From contig KQ964269.1 of the NCBI GenBank assembly GCA_001566295.1, forward strand, positions 124,001-188,000: 64,000 nt of DNA. The letters are read 5' to 3'. This document shows positions 18,677 to 31,355 of this stretch, in pieces. The position numbers and the translations under genes were made by a program. This stretch comes from Microdochium bolleyi. Its lineage: Eukaryota; Ascomycota; Sordariomycetes; Xylariales; Microdochiaceae. Each line of letters begins with the position of its first letter. Positions within the stretch are counted from its first letter, which is position 1. A model generated the notes under the pieces. The model did not search any database, was not told the origin of the DNA, and saw only the letters and a list, made by a program, of their open reading frames with translations.

Positions 18677-21600
18677 ATGGCGGGGTTCGTAACGCTCCCG
18701 TCGGTCGACACGTCCCCGAGCTTTGAGGCACCCACGGCCCGCGCTGCCGCCGTTTCTCGCAGCACTGTCCCGGCCGAGGCCCGCAGGTCCCAGACCCAGA
18801 GTCTCGTGCTCGAAGCCGCCTCATCTCAGCCTGCCCACCGTCCGGCTCATCTCGCCCAGTCCAGCTCCGGCTATTCTCAGCACTCCCTTCACAGCACTCC
18901 CGGCGCCGTTCCACCGGTGCCCCAGATCCCAGACCGCTTCGGTCCTATCTCGTACTATCCGAGCCCCGAGCAGATCGCTCTTGTCGGCTCCGACCCTGCC
19001 CACATCCGTGAGCGTCTCATTGCGGTCGTCGCCGATGTTCTCGGCGTCGAAACAACGGATGTCGACGACTCCGACTCCGTCCTCGAGCTCGGAGGCGACT
19101 TGCAGACCGCCGCAGAGCTGCGCATCAACTGCCTCAACGCTGGCCTCGCCATAGAAACCTCGGACATCCTCAGGTGTGCCACTGTTGCTGACCTCCAGAG
19201 TCTCGTCACTCCCCTGAGTGCCTCCCAGCTGCAGCAGCACAACCCTGGCTCGCCTTTCCTTGTCAGCCCTCTGCTGAGCTCGACCTCAGCCAAAGCTCAC
19301 AAGGTCCTTGGCTCGGGCGTCCCCGCAACTCTGCCGCCGGATGGCTCATTGACAGCACAGGCTCAAGATGGCTCAAGACACAGATTTCAGAGTTGGTCGA
19401 GCAGCGCCAACCACCACGGCAAGAATGCATCTCGAAAATCCCACAACCAGGTCGAGCATATTCTCTCCCAGCACAGCGATGTTGCCAATGCTGCCGTCAT
19501 GAAACCCAAGGTTGGACTTCTCGAAGGCCAACAAGTCGCCTTCATCACTTTGGCTAGCCGCGTCTTCGAAGGGCCCGAAGATTGCCCAGTTAAGGTGCTC
19601 AACGCTTTCTATACCAGCCAAGTTTCAGGCATTCGCAAAGAGGTCCAGTCCAAGGTCCATGCGGCACTGGTGCCTCCCATCTGGGTGGTGCTCGAAAGAA
19701 TGCCACTTGACCAGGCAGGCAACCCAGACCGGAGAAAACTTCAAACCTGGGTGCAAAATGTAAATGAAGAGATGTACCAGCAGATCCGCCCGACAGACAT
19801 GGAAGAACAGCTTACGCAGCCTACCATGGACAGTGAGCGCCTAATTCAGAGGGCTGTGAGCGAAGTTTTGATGATAGACATGTCGAGGGTCGGCATGAAT
19901 CTTCCATTCGTCAGGCTCGGAGGCGACTCAAGGTCGGCAAAGCAGCTCGTGGCTCGGTGCCAGTCGCTCGGACTCAATCTCGATGCTCATGACGTTCTGA
20001 AATCTGCCTCGCTGGCCCACCTCGTCTCACTAGCTGATCTACGAGTTGTGAGCGGCGAAGCCCACGTTGTCGACGCCGTGGGCTTTGATTTGTCTCCAAT
20101 GCAGCGTCTATATTTCACTACATCCATGGGAAGTCGCGACACAGACCTTGTCTTGGTACCAGAACGACACCGTTTCAACCAGAGCGTGCTCTTCCGCTTC
20201 AAGAGGACCACAGCCGTGGACAGTATTCGGGAAGCCATCGAAGCTCTTGTCCGGCACCATCCCATGCTGAGGTGTCGATTTCATCGAGCTAGCAAGATAT
20301 GGCGGCAATCCATCGAAGGGGATATTGCGGCGTCTTTCCATTTCGGAGACCACGCCGTCAGTACCGATGACCAAGTAGAGAAAGCTATTCTGAATGCGCA
20401 GGCTGTCATCGACGTAAGGCATGGTCCGGTCTTTGCTGCTTGCCACTTCCGCACTCACGACAACTACCAGATGCTGTATCTCGTTGCACATCATTTGGTT
20501 GTCGATCTCAAGTCGTGGAAGATCATCAGCAGCGACTTAGAAGCGCTCATGACTCGTGGCGCTCTTCCCTCTTGCCAAACGTTATCTTTTGAGGAGTGGA
20601 CACACCACCAGAAAAATCTAGCCTGTCATGCCCCAAGTTTGAACTATGACGGGCCTGCCGCCGACTGGTCTTACTGGGGGGTTAGTGAGGGCTCCAATAC
20701 CTATGGAAACTCGACAACGGCGGGCTTCACGATCGGCAAGGAGACTATCGCCATGCTGGGAGACAATATTGAAGCAATTCGAAAGGATTGTACCGATATC
20801 TTCATGGCTGCAACCATGCTCTCCTTCACGCAGGTTTTCCGAGACAGGAATGTCCCCCTTGTTTGGAACCAGGAACACGATCGTGCAGCCATCAGCAGCC
20901 AATACGATGTAAGTGAAGTGGTCGGATGGTTTACCTTCCTATGTCCGCTCAAAGCCGAAATTACGGCGGCCGACGACCTTTCCTCTACTATCAGTCGTAT
21001 CAGAGACGCGAGGGCGCACATGGCTTCCAGGGCCGTGCCTTACTTTACCGCAAGCCTGATGGATCACCGGTCTGCAGAGACTTTTCTCGCAACACACTGC
21101 CCGCTGGAAGTCATCTTTACATTTGCTGGTACAACCGACCATGATACAGAAGACTCGAACTCATTACTGGAACAGCTACCGCTACCAGGCCGGAGTCTCT
21201 CCTCGAAGACCTCAGATATAGGCCCTGATGTTGGACGTATCTCAATATTCGAGGTTTCCGCCAGCATCAACAATGGTGAGGTGCGATTCAAGTTTGTGTA
21301 TCACAACAACTCATGCCATCAGGACTCGATCAGAACGTGGATCCGCGGATGTGAAAAATTGCTTGTGGAAAGCATTAAAAGACAACAGCTAAGGTTCACC
21401 GACTTGGCACTGAAAGACATACCATTCATTGATGCCGATTATGATGGGTTGAGACTCTTGAACAGAAAGATTCTTCCAGGTCTGAACCTCACGCCCGGAG
21501 ACATCGCAGGCATATATCCTGTCACGAAACATCAAGAGGACTTTCTGGTTAAGCAATCGCTAGTCATGGGTAGTTCGGATTCCAGCATGATCTTCGACTT

Positions 21601-24600
21601 CGATGCTGACGGCGAGCCTGTCGATATCAACCGTATATGCACTGCCTGGCAGCTGGTGTGTGACAAGCACGCAGCACTGCGAACCATCTTCGTGCCCAGC
21701 TCCTCCAAGACAGGCTTGTACGACCAGATCATCATGCGTCGTCACTCGCCCAGCATGCTGTTCCTAGAAGCTGAGGAGGACTCCGACGCCCTTGGGGCGA
21801 TAGGAGACCATCCGCCCCTCGCCTTGACGGAGGGCATTCCTTGGCATCGCCTCGTGGTTTGCCAAGCTCCGAGCAGAGTCCTCGTCAAGATCGAAGTCGA
21901 CCAAGCCTTATGCGACGGTGTCAGCCTAGCCATCATGTTTGAGGAGCTCGAACAAGCATATGTTGGTCGCCAGGATTCCCAGTATCCTCAGCTATCTTTC
22001 GCCGATTACCTCCAGTACGCGGACTCTGGCATGGAAAACATTGAGTTCTGGCGAAGCCAGATGAGAGGCTCTTCCCCAAGTCTCTTTCCACATTTAGCCA
22101 GCCAAAAGACAGGATGGTCCAATCCAGCAATTTCCTTGCCCATTCGCCGAGAGCGCCTCGAAGCTTTCGCTCAAACGTACAGGATTAAATTGTCAACCAT
22201 TTTCCAGGCAGCATGGGGCATGGTGCTTCGGACCTACACTGGCTCTCACGACGTGTGCTTCGGCTATCGCACAGATGGTAGACAAAAAAACCCTGCGGCA
22301 CTTCAGGGTGCTGTGGGGTGTTTCTCCAACATTCTTATCTGCAGACTGGCTGTACCAGACAAACAAGTCATTGCACAAGTCCTTCTAGATGCTGAGGATA
22401 GTACTGAAGCTGCGATGGCACACCAAAGTGTTGACCTTGCTCACGTTCAGCATGCTCTGAAGACCAGAGGCTGGGGTCTATTCAACTCTTGCATCTCCTT
22501 TGGATATGAGGACGTTTCTAGGCCATATCTCCTCGAGAGCGACATGGGCTTTGTGGCTTCTCAGCGGTCGTCTTCCCTTGACATCGACATCAAGATTGAC
22601 TTCGCAGATGGATTGCTTTCCCTTGATGTGGGCAATCGCATCCTTGGCTCAGACCAAGCAATCCATATTGCGCATGTTTTTGGACGCGCAGTTGCGGCGC
22701 TGCTTGACCAGCCAGACAGTACTATCTGCGACACGGATCTTTTCACCGAGCTAGACCATCAGCAGATACTATCATGGAACAGCAAACCTGGACTTGACAT
22801 TGCCACGGAACATGTGCACCAACTTGTCGCCACACGAGCGGCTGCAAACCCAGATATCCAGGCTATCTGTTCGTGGGATGGCGATTTTACCTACCATGAG
22901 CTTGACCAATTGTCCAGAGCGCTAGCCGGACACTTGAGACTGTCCGGACTCAACCCCTGTTCGCCTGTCGTGGTAGTCATGGAGAAAAACCGCTGGGCAA
23001 TTGTTGCTATGCTTGCCGTACTCCAGTAAGTGGCATGGTTATACAATCCGGCCCTCATATCTTGTAACCTGCGGCTGACATTTGCGTTCAACAGTGCTGG
23101 TGCTGTGCTGGTCCCAGTCGATGCCGAGGCCAAGAGTGTTATCCAATATGTTCTGCAAGCGGTCAATCCTCAGTTTGTCCTTGCTTCGGACAATGCTCGC
23201 CAAAACATCGACAGGCCTATCTCCGAGATTCTCTTGGTCAACGAATTCACGGTCCCGGCCATGTCTGTGCAGTCTGCAACAATCAACCAGGGAAAGACAC
23301 AATCTCGGCATGCTGCATGCCTTCTCTTCGAGCACGGCTGCGCGAAGTCAAAGAAGTGTATTTCTTACAGTCATGATGCTCTGGCAACGGCTTGTCTTGG
23401 ACAAGGCCCGACTTTGCGCATCAACCCCTCAAGTCGTGTCATGCAGCTATCATCTTTCAGTGTCGACATCGCCTTGTCGGAGATCTTCACGACGCTGGTC
23501 CACGGCGGTTGTGTGTGCGTTCCCTCTGCTACCGAGAGGATCATAGACTTCACAAGCGCAGCGAGGCGGATGAGTGTAAATTGGACGTATCTCACTCCCG
23601 CATTTTCCCGCAAGCTCAACCCGGAAAGCCTGCCGGACCTTGCGGTTGTATGTTTCCGAAGCCGTCAACTCGACGATGACACTTACTCTATCTGGGCTGG
23701 GAAAGCGAGAGTGTTGCTTGCTTATGGCTCGGCCGGTGCCTGTCCGCTGGGTCTCTCCGCATCAGAGATCACCGCCCGCAATGCGAAACAGTGTATTGGA
23801 AATCCCTTCTCTGGAAACTATTGGATTGTCAGCCCGGAAGATACGAACCGACTAATGCCAGTCGGTGCCATAGGCCAGCTTGTCATTGGATCCCCTACAC
23901 TAGGGTGCGAGTTCAACCTTGCCGAGCGAGACGTTGCGTTTTGGATCGAAAAGCTCGGCTGTCGTAGTGCTTCCTGGCTCGATCTTGAAGAGCCAGATAT
24001 GCGGTTGCTACACACCGGACACCGCGTGCGTTATACCGACCACGGGCAAATCGAGTTCGTCGCTCACGATTTCGAGGCTGCCGACACCCAAGGAAACATA
24101 TTTTGTCTTTATGATATTGAGCCAAGGCTACGAAGGAGCCTCGGCCGTGGAGTCGATGTGGTTGTTGAGGCCATAACGTTCCAAGATACGGCTTGTCACC
24201 CTGTCCTCGCCGCCTTTGTCGAGCTTGGCGATAATTTGTTCCATGGAACAAATGATCTGTTCGACCTCAGTGCGTCCACTAGAGAGAGACTGTATCTTGC
24301 CAAGAGGATGGCGGGAATAGTCCTGCGGGAAACTCTCCCGTCCCACATGATCCCTTCGGCTTACATTCCAGTTAAACAGATGCCTCTCACACCATCTTTG
24401 GAGGTCAATCGAGTCAAACTCAAAAAGATGGTGGTCGACATGACACGTCAGCAGCTGTTAGAACTCTCCGAGGTGCCTAATCCGAGAGAAGTTGAAGTAA
24501 TGGGTCTCAAACCACTGCCTGTAACACGCACGGAGCATTTTGTTCGCAGCATATGGGCCTCCATACTAGATGTTCCAGAAGATTCGATCACAGCTAATCA

Positions 24601-26845
24601 TGGATTCGTGAGCCTAGGCGGAGATGCCATCCTTGCTCGGGAGTTCGTTCTTCGCTGTCGACAAGAGGGCGTTTCTTTAGCAGTTCCCGATGTCCTTCGA
24701 AACCTCAATCTCACAGAATTATGCCGATGTGTTCCAGGCGACGAACTTTTCTACAACCTCAACAATTCTGCTCGGGCTGATGCGGCCAGCTCGATTGATA
24801 AATCGGCCGAGGTCGTGAACATTAGCCAGACCATTGGGCTTGATCGAACCAAATTTGAAGATGTGGCCGAGGCGTCTTCACTCCAGGCTCTGTCAGTAGA
24901 GGCTGGCAGTTTGACGACCCGTGGCAATGTGAACTATCTCATGATGTCCATCAATGGCTCTCTGGACTGGGTCAAGATCGAAAGCGCCTGCTCCAGGCTC
25001 GTTCAGGCACATCCAATTCTTCGAACGTGCTTCAAGACACACGATCGCAAGCTCTACCAGGTGGTATCGAAGTCGCATCGAGTAGGCTTTGAGCGACACC
25101 CCTGCCCGAATTGGCGACTGGGAAGCCTTGCCTCAAAGATAATCAGGCAAGACCAAGTTCTACCTGCGGACTTCGAAAAGCCGATAACGAGATTCTTCTT
25201 TGTGGATGCTGGGAAGAACTCCATCCTCATTCTGCGCCTTTCGTCTGCTCAATATGATGAGAGGTCGGTTACCACTCTGCTCAGAGACCTCAGCCTCCTC
25301 TACGACCGCGGGGATCGTAGTCTGCTTAGACCCGGCTTTTGCGACTTTGTCCGCGCATCGTACGCGACATATCAGCGCGGGGCCGAGGACTACTGGCGAG
25401 TACTGCTTGATGGTGCTTCGATGACACAGATCATCTCACAGACAAGCCCCACGATCCCGAGTGCTATTTCCAAGACAGTACAGCAGCGAATGCCAATTGG
25501 CTCCATACAGAACCTGGGGATCCCTTTCGAGACCATCCTCATGGGATCCTGGTCAGTCACTCTGTCCAACTTGGCCTGTAGTAACGATGTAGTCTTTGGC
25601 CATCTTGTAGAAGGCAAGCATCTTGCGTCGTTGGATGGCCGTGGTGATGTCGTTGGTCCCCGAAGCAATATCGTGCCTGTGCGCACCCGATTGCCAGATA
25701 TTAGCATCACCCCATATGAATTCTTCCGATGTGTTCAGAGCCAGCACATTGCGGGCACACCACATCAGAACATGCAGTTTTCCGACATCATCCAACGATG
25801 CACAGATTGGGCTCAGTGGACAAGATTCAGTTCTGTTGTGCAGCACCAGCACGACTCTGAACGCGACGACTCGGTGGCCAAGATCATGATTGGCGATGCG
25901 GCTTGCAAACTTGATCATCTCCAGTCCAATCATCTACACACAGATATGTTTGTAAGGTCGTCCATATCTGGTGTCGACATTGTCGAGATAGCCCTCACCT
26001 TCGACGAGAAGCGCGTCCCTGCCTTCTTTGCGGATGAAGTCCTCAAATCACTCTGCACAACCGTCACGCTGCTCACTTCAGCCTTCGTCACAGAACCTCT
26101 TTTGTTGAAAGGACTCAACAACAACCATGATGCCTCACCCAAGATCCCTCTCCATATTCCGCGGCCCGGAGATGCCAAACAGCCAGGGTCTGTCCAGAAC
26201 GTTACGCCCGAGCATGCCCATGCTATCAACACGCTTATTTCGAATGCCTGGGATGCGGTGCTCGATGCTCAGGCCCAACGAGTGGCGGACATTCGAGCCG
26301 TGCCGTTCTACAAGGTTTGGGGATCCCTAATCCCCGCCGCAGAGCTTGCAAGGTACTACTCGAAAAGAGTTGCCACCATGGGCATTATCGACCTCGGTCA
26401 GGCTCCATTCACCATGGAAGACATTATCGACAATACAACCATGATGCAGCAGTACGAGCTCATCATTTCTAGGCAAGTCACATCATTGCAACTCCGCCGC
26501 AATTCTAGCCTCAGCCTGAGTGCACGGGCAGGAAACTGGGGTGCGCATCTTCGTCGGCTTGCGCCGGAACGGAGAGGGACACCGAGTTATACCTCGGGTG
26601 GTGGGCGTGGCAGTGCGCCCGTCATCTTGCGCCTGGGCGCTGCAAGTGGTGATTCCATGGAATCGATGACGACGGGTAGTAGTCAGAGCGATGGAGACGA
26701 GCTCCGGGATGGGGTCCGTGGATCTTCCTCGTCCGCAGCATCGCCATCGCGGCCGTTAGTATCTGATGCGCGTAACCGGCAAGGGGCCAGGCCCTCCAAA
26801 AAGCCATCTCTTACAATGGGCGTGTTCAAGATACCTACCCTCTGA
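18677..26845 (+). CDS. Degenerate multidomain NRPS-like protein (T-A'-T-E-C-A-T-C-T)
   Basis: Two exons, 18677-23025 and 23095-26845, give about 2,699 residues; the intron (CTGAC branch-like site) restores AVLHAGAVLVPVD of an adenylation domain. NRPSs activate amino acids (A), carry them on phosphopantetheine (T) and join them (C) in the cytosol. Order seen: a disordered N-terminus; T1 at about 100-185 with GGDL (Leu142 replaces the attachment Ser); A1 cut to its C-terminal subdomain at about 250-370 (Asn349 replaces the A10 Lys); T2 with intact GGDS (Ser418); an epimerisation-type domain at about 475-920 with intact HHLVVDLKSW (His605/606) and VGWFT; C1 with DQALCDG (Gln1076 replaces the catalytic His); A2 at about 1376-1870 with a destroyed A3 loop (EHGCAKSKKC) and TGH for TGD (His1759); T3 with GGDA (Ala1961); C2 with SSAQYDE (Ser2167 for His); a T4-like end with WGSL; and a Ser/Gly-rich tail. 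No internal stop is present. Peptide synthesis seems unlikely; its role is unknown. Confidence 0.88.
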
Positions 26846-29840
26846 AAACAGTTCCCTTTGAATACCCCCCTCGCGTTCCCCAGTCGTAATCTCGGTTCTT
26901 GTTATTGCTTGGTCCTTGCCATAGATGGAGGTCAGCAGGATCAGGGTCATGGTTTCGAGAAGGAACAGATGCTGGCGGCCCAAATGCTCATAGAGCATGG
27001 TCTCCATTCATTTCTTTCGCTTCAGTTCATATCAGCCACACTTTCTAGATACCCATATATATTGAATGCTCAAACAGCTGTGCTCGTGGTACACGGTCAC
27101 TGGCGAAGGTTTTGATGCTGCCGAGCAATGGACTGGAAACTTAGGATTGCAGATTGGAACAGTACCAACCAAGACTTGTCACGCTTGATGAGATGTGTAA
27201 CTGGCTGGCCCATGCACATTGGCTCAGGTGACTGACGGGCGCGGAAAGGGAGGCTGGTGCGGCTGAGCCTTGTCTTGCCGCGAGAAAGCGCACAAAGGGA
27301 CGGGAGGCTTCCGCCGGCCGTACGGCCTGCCTGGCCAGCTGTTGCATGGCGCGCCAGGTGTGTCTGGAAACCCCAACTCGCAAGGAAGCTTGTTGGAGCT
27401 GGAGCGGAATCTGGGGATGGCGGCGCACTAGGCAGCGCCGCGCGGATGCAGCTGCAAATGAGGACGCGGGGAAAAGGCTGATCTGGCGGAAGCTGCATGC
27501 GGGAGTCTGGCGCTAAGGCATATCATGACATGCGAAAACGACGCCATCCGAGGCAGGATCATCCATTCACGTAATAGGTAACTAACAACCCTAGGATGAT
27601 CAACATAGGCTTGTCGATGAACCTTGGTGGAGCTGGCCTACCCGGCAGTTGCACGGAATGTGCAAAGGCGGGCTGGCAACTGCACCATCCCCGGATCGTT
27701 GTGCGGCGAAGCCTTCCTAAGCTTCTCGGCGTTGGCCCATGTTCATCTGATTCCCACAACGAGGAATCTTGTGAGGCCAACCTGGGCAGTCCTGCCTTGT
27801 GCGTCGCGCGATTCCAATGCGCTGACTGTGGACAGACGACAGTGCTCGCCATCCTTGTGCACCGCCGCCGCCGAATTTCAAATCAGATGACATTCCGTTC
27901 ATCGCCAGCAATTCCGGCGGCCAAGAGCTGCTCGCGTCTGAGCTTCTCGTCAAGGAGGGACGACGATTTACGCCACCTCCCGATGCCTTTCTTGGCAGGC
28001 TTCTCGAACGCTTCCACTCAACCACCGCGCATACGACACCACCATCGCCCGCTGGTCATTCCCATTACGCAACAGTATCCTCAATGCTCTTCGCCGGTCC
28101 ACCGCCCCAGTCTGGGGTAGGAATGGGGAACAACCCCCCAGACTACTCCATGAACGTGCACGTCTGAGAATCACGCGCACTCATGCAGCGCAGCATCGCA
28201 TCAGCCTCACCGCGCGTCGCTTTGGCGACGGTACGGGGCTCCGAGCCGTCAATCAACAAAGGGGTTGAAGTGGGTTCTCGGTAGCATACGGGCACGCGGT
28301 CAGTGTCACGTTGACAAGAATGTGCCCAGAATGGCATTCCCCCGGCGCCGCGACGGTGATGCGGTAGACTCGGTACGACATGAGCCTCGGGGACTTTGGC
28401 CAGGGTTAGTCGCGAGTCGTGACACGCAAGCCGATTCCCAACGGCCTCACCGACTGATGGATGCGGTTTAACGTCAACGCGGCCGGGGCCCTGGCAGGTC
28501 TCGACAACCTCCGGCTTACGTTTCCCACCTCTGCCCACGCTGTCATTCTTCTCTACCGCGGGCACGCACGCGGCACGACCCTCCCTCTACGAAGCATTGG
28601 TACTGCAAATGTACAAAGTCTCAGCGGCGCAGAAAATGACTGTAAGTGCCGGCTGTACTCTAGAGGGGCTTTCTATTTGGTGTTCCTGCGCAAGGCGACT
28701 CGCCGTTTTGGACGCGCCGAAAAAGCATGACCGGCGAGCCAAGCCTGCCGAGTAGTATAATCTTACTACCATCTGGAATGCTAAATTGAGGCGACCGAGG
28801 GCAGACCTGTTGTGACGTGAAGGCTTGCAGACTTGCAGGCCTGCTGCCAACTACCACACCCGATAGGCTGCACTGCAAGCTGCCATCGCTCTTCGCCAAC
28901 CAGACGAGATGCAAATGCATGTATCGCAACAATTTGAAGTGTCGCAGTGCCCACATCCAAGGTGAACAACAATCCGTAATAAACCTGACAGTCTACAATG
29001 ACAGAACGAGGTCAGGCTGATTGCAAGGATGCAGGCATGGCTGATCCACGTCCCACCGACCGACCCACTCGACTCCATTCAGTGGACCGCATATGGGAGA
29101 GCAGCGATAGGTAATCTGGTTCATGGCTCCATCTACACGTCGGCCGACCTCGAGAGGTAATTACTGCACATGCTCTGCACGCACTCTTTATACTCGATCC
29201 ATATCCCCAGACACCCGCTTTATTCCCGAGCGGGTCGCCTGATCCATCAGAGTTCCCACCGCGGACAAGATCCCATGGTAGGGGTTGTCCGTCATCGGAG
29301 ACGTACGTCCTATCCATCGAGCATTTGCACGAGAGCCAGGTCAGCCATCACAGACCAAATTGTGCCGAACCACTGCGAGTGTTGCAGGGCACAGGCCTCC
29401 GCCCGTCTGCGGAACCGAAGGATGGCAAGCGGAGCCATGCTCCGACCTGCCTGCCAATCTCGAAGTGTCCTGACATGAGGTCTTGTCCCAATGCGACGTG
29501 GACCAGCTGGGAAGCGATGCGCCAATGGGAGCAGGAAGGTCAGCTCTAGAGACCAGGCCGGGCTAGTCGGGACAATCACACTCTGGCTCGGCCGCATCCA
29601 GGAGGGCTTGGCAGAGCCTCATGCGGCGGCGGCGAAGGACGGTGGCATTGCATTGCATGCTATTTTTGCGTGCAGACATTGTTGTGGCATTGTGAGACAG
29701 CGGATGCTTGCTGCTGTGGCGAGTGCGCAAGAAAGCAGGACCGTCTGCCCCAGGAGCGCTCCTGCATGGAGCTAGAGTCGACTTGTGGCATTGTTGCGGT
29801 TTAAGGCGTCTTTGAGCACTTCTTGGCCAGCCATGGGCAG

Positions 29841-29868
29841 GCTGGGCGTTGCTGGGCGTTGCTGGGCG
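29841..29868. repeat. Short tandem repeat, 10-bp unit
   Basis: GCTGGGCGTT is repeated head to tail, twice in full and a third time partially (GCTGGGCG). It lies in the gene-free stretch between the NRPS-like gene and the permease. Confidence 0.6.
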
Positions 29869-31206
29869 AGCACATGGCGGCAGACAGTGTGTGGACGGGC
29901 GGGAGCCGCTGCCGACAGGCGGTCGACCCAGATGACCGCGGGACACCGTCGGTGGCGCATTGTGAAGGAGGGCAGCCGAGCTGGCTAGAAATAGGAGAAG
30001 GATGGGAAGTCGACGCGGAGGAACAGCCTCTAGGCACGCTAAGGCGCAACCGACAGGCTGATAGGCTCTGGCAACGGAGTAGTCGGCTGCAGGCTGGGGC
30101 CAAAGGACCAAGGTTTGCTATCTCTGGACCGTGGTCGCGGCCTCGAGCTTATCCTGGCGTCAAGGTTGTTACTGGCAGCACACGCAATTACGTGAAGTGG
30201 GACGTGGAGCAGAGATATGGGAGCTCCAGAGCCGGCCAATGACAGGCGCCCGGAGGTGGAAGGGCCCGCCAGCCCTGACACCCTTGTTGGTATTAGGTAT
30301 CTGGGCATTTGCCACTGCCCGACAACAACTACGAAGCGGCGTACCGCGTAAGCGTGTGTGTCTGCATGCGAGCGATCCGGACAAGGGATCGGCGGATCGA
30401 ACAGGACGGACGCATCGAGCAGCCCTCGGAGCCTCGGGAGCCTCCTTGGGCAGTACGCAGTATTTGTCCTTTCCTTGCAGGGGGATCAGGCATGTCCAAG
30501 AAGACCCTGAAGAAGCAGGACGGGTCGCACCGCGCATGTCCAGCGGCGACGTCGCGCGTCCAAGATGGCGCGGCCAGGGTCCTCCTCTCTCCGACGGCGC
30601 CAGGCCCCAGGGGAAGGAGGGAGGCACGGAGAGGAGCCCCTGGAAGCGTCGGACAAAGGAGGAAAGAAGGGCTGCGGCGGGGTTGCGCCCAGGTGGTGGT
30701 GATGCTCGCGTGAGTCGTGGGTGAGAGTTTGGGATGGATGCGCCAGGCACTGTGGGGCAGCGGCCTTCCTAAAGCAGGTGCAGGGCCGGGCGGCGGTGCA
30801 CGCACCTCCCTTCTCCGCACCAACAAGCACCGCGAAGCGTGGTGTAAGCTCATGCCCAGCGCCTTGCCCTCGAACCAAGCGTTGGGCCCGGGGCGGCTTG
30901 GCCGTGCTTGGCACCTGCCCACCTGCGCAGGCAGGCGAGGCAGGCAATTTCACGCCAGCATGTGGAGGGCAAGGGTGCTGGCCGGGGCTCGCATCGCTCC
31001 AACCATGTGCTCCGTTCGGAGTACTCCGTACCTCTAACCCCGTCCGTATCAGCTCTTGCCAGGCCACCCGCACCTGATCGCCACGAGCTGGAGCTGGAAC
31101 GCGGGCACTGCTCGGTCAACACGAGTCGGCACGCTCGCACTCTATCGAGGACCAAGGTGGTTATCTGCGCCGTGAGCTTGTCTCTGGTGAGCGGGCCTGT
31201 GTCACA

Positions 31207-31272
31207 TATAATCCCCATGCCCCTCGCCGCCTCCCGCGCGCCCTCCTCCTCTCTTCTGCTCTCGTGACAAGC
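31207..31272 (+). promoter_or_regulatory. Possible core promoter of the amino-acid permease
   Basis: A TATAAT element at 31207-31212 is followed by a C/T-rich tract, an arrangement common before transcription start sites of well-expressed filamentous-fungal genes. It lies about 145 bases upstream of the ATG at 31356. No start site is demonstrated. Confidence 0.3.
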
Positions 31273-31355
31273 CGCTTCTTCCACACGGCCTCCCAGCTCC
31301 CAGCTTCCATCTTGTCCCCCCCATAGCGGCAAGCTCCCTTCCTCCCCCATCCATC

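Larger units (their letters stand above)
26846..31355. other. 4.5-kb stretch without a recognisable gene
   Basis: Many short, overlapping open frames occur on both strands, none above about 200 codons, none with a family motif, and no consistent splice structure. The base composition is like the gene-bearing DNA rather than like the AT-rich block at the window start. The last few hundred bases should be the promoter and leader of the amino-acid permease. I detect no tRNA, rRNA or transposon. Confidence 0.4.

Noticed and set aside
23026..23094. The in-frame stop near 23027 as evidence that the NRPS-like gene is split into two genes
   Set aside because: A GTAAGT donor, a CTGAC branch-like site and an ACAG acceptor bound a 69-base intron whose removal restores a conserved adenylation-domain stretch in frame.
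30169..31350. Overlapping open frames of 160-200 codons upstream of the permease
   Set aside because: They overlap each other on both strands, are Arg/Pro/Gly-rich with no motif, and lie in the probable promoter and leader region.
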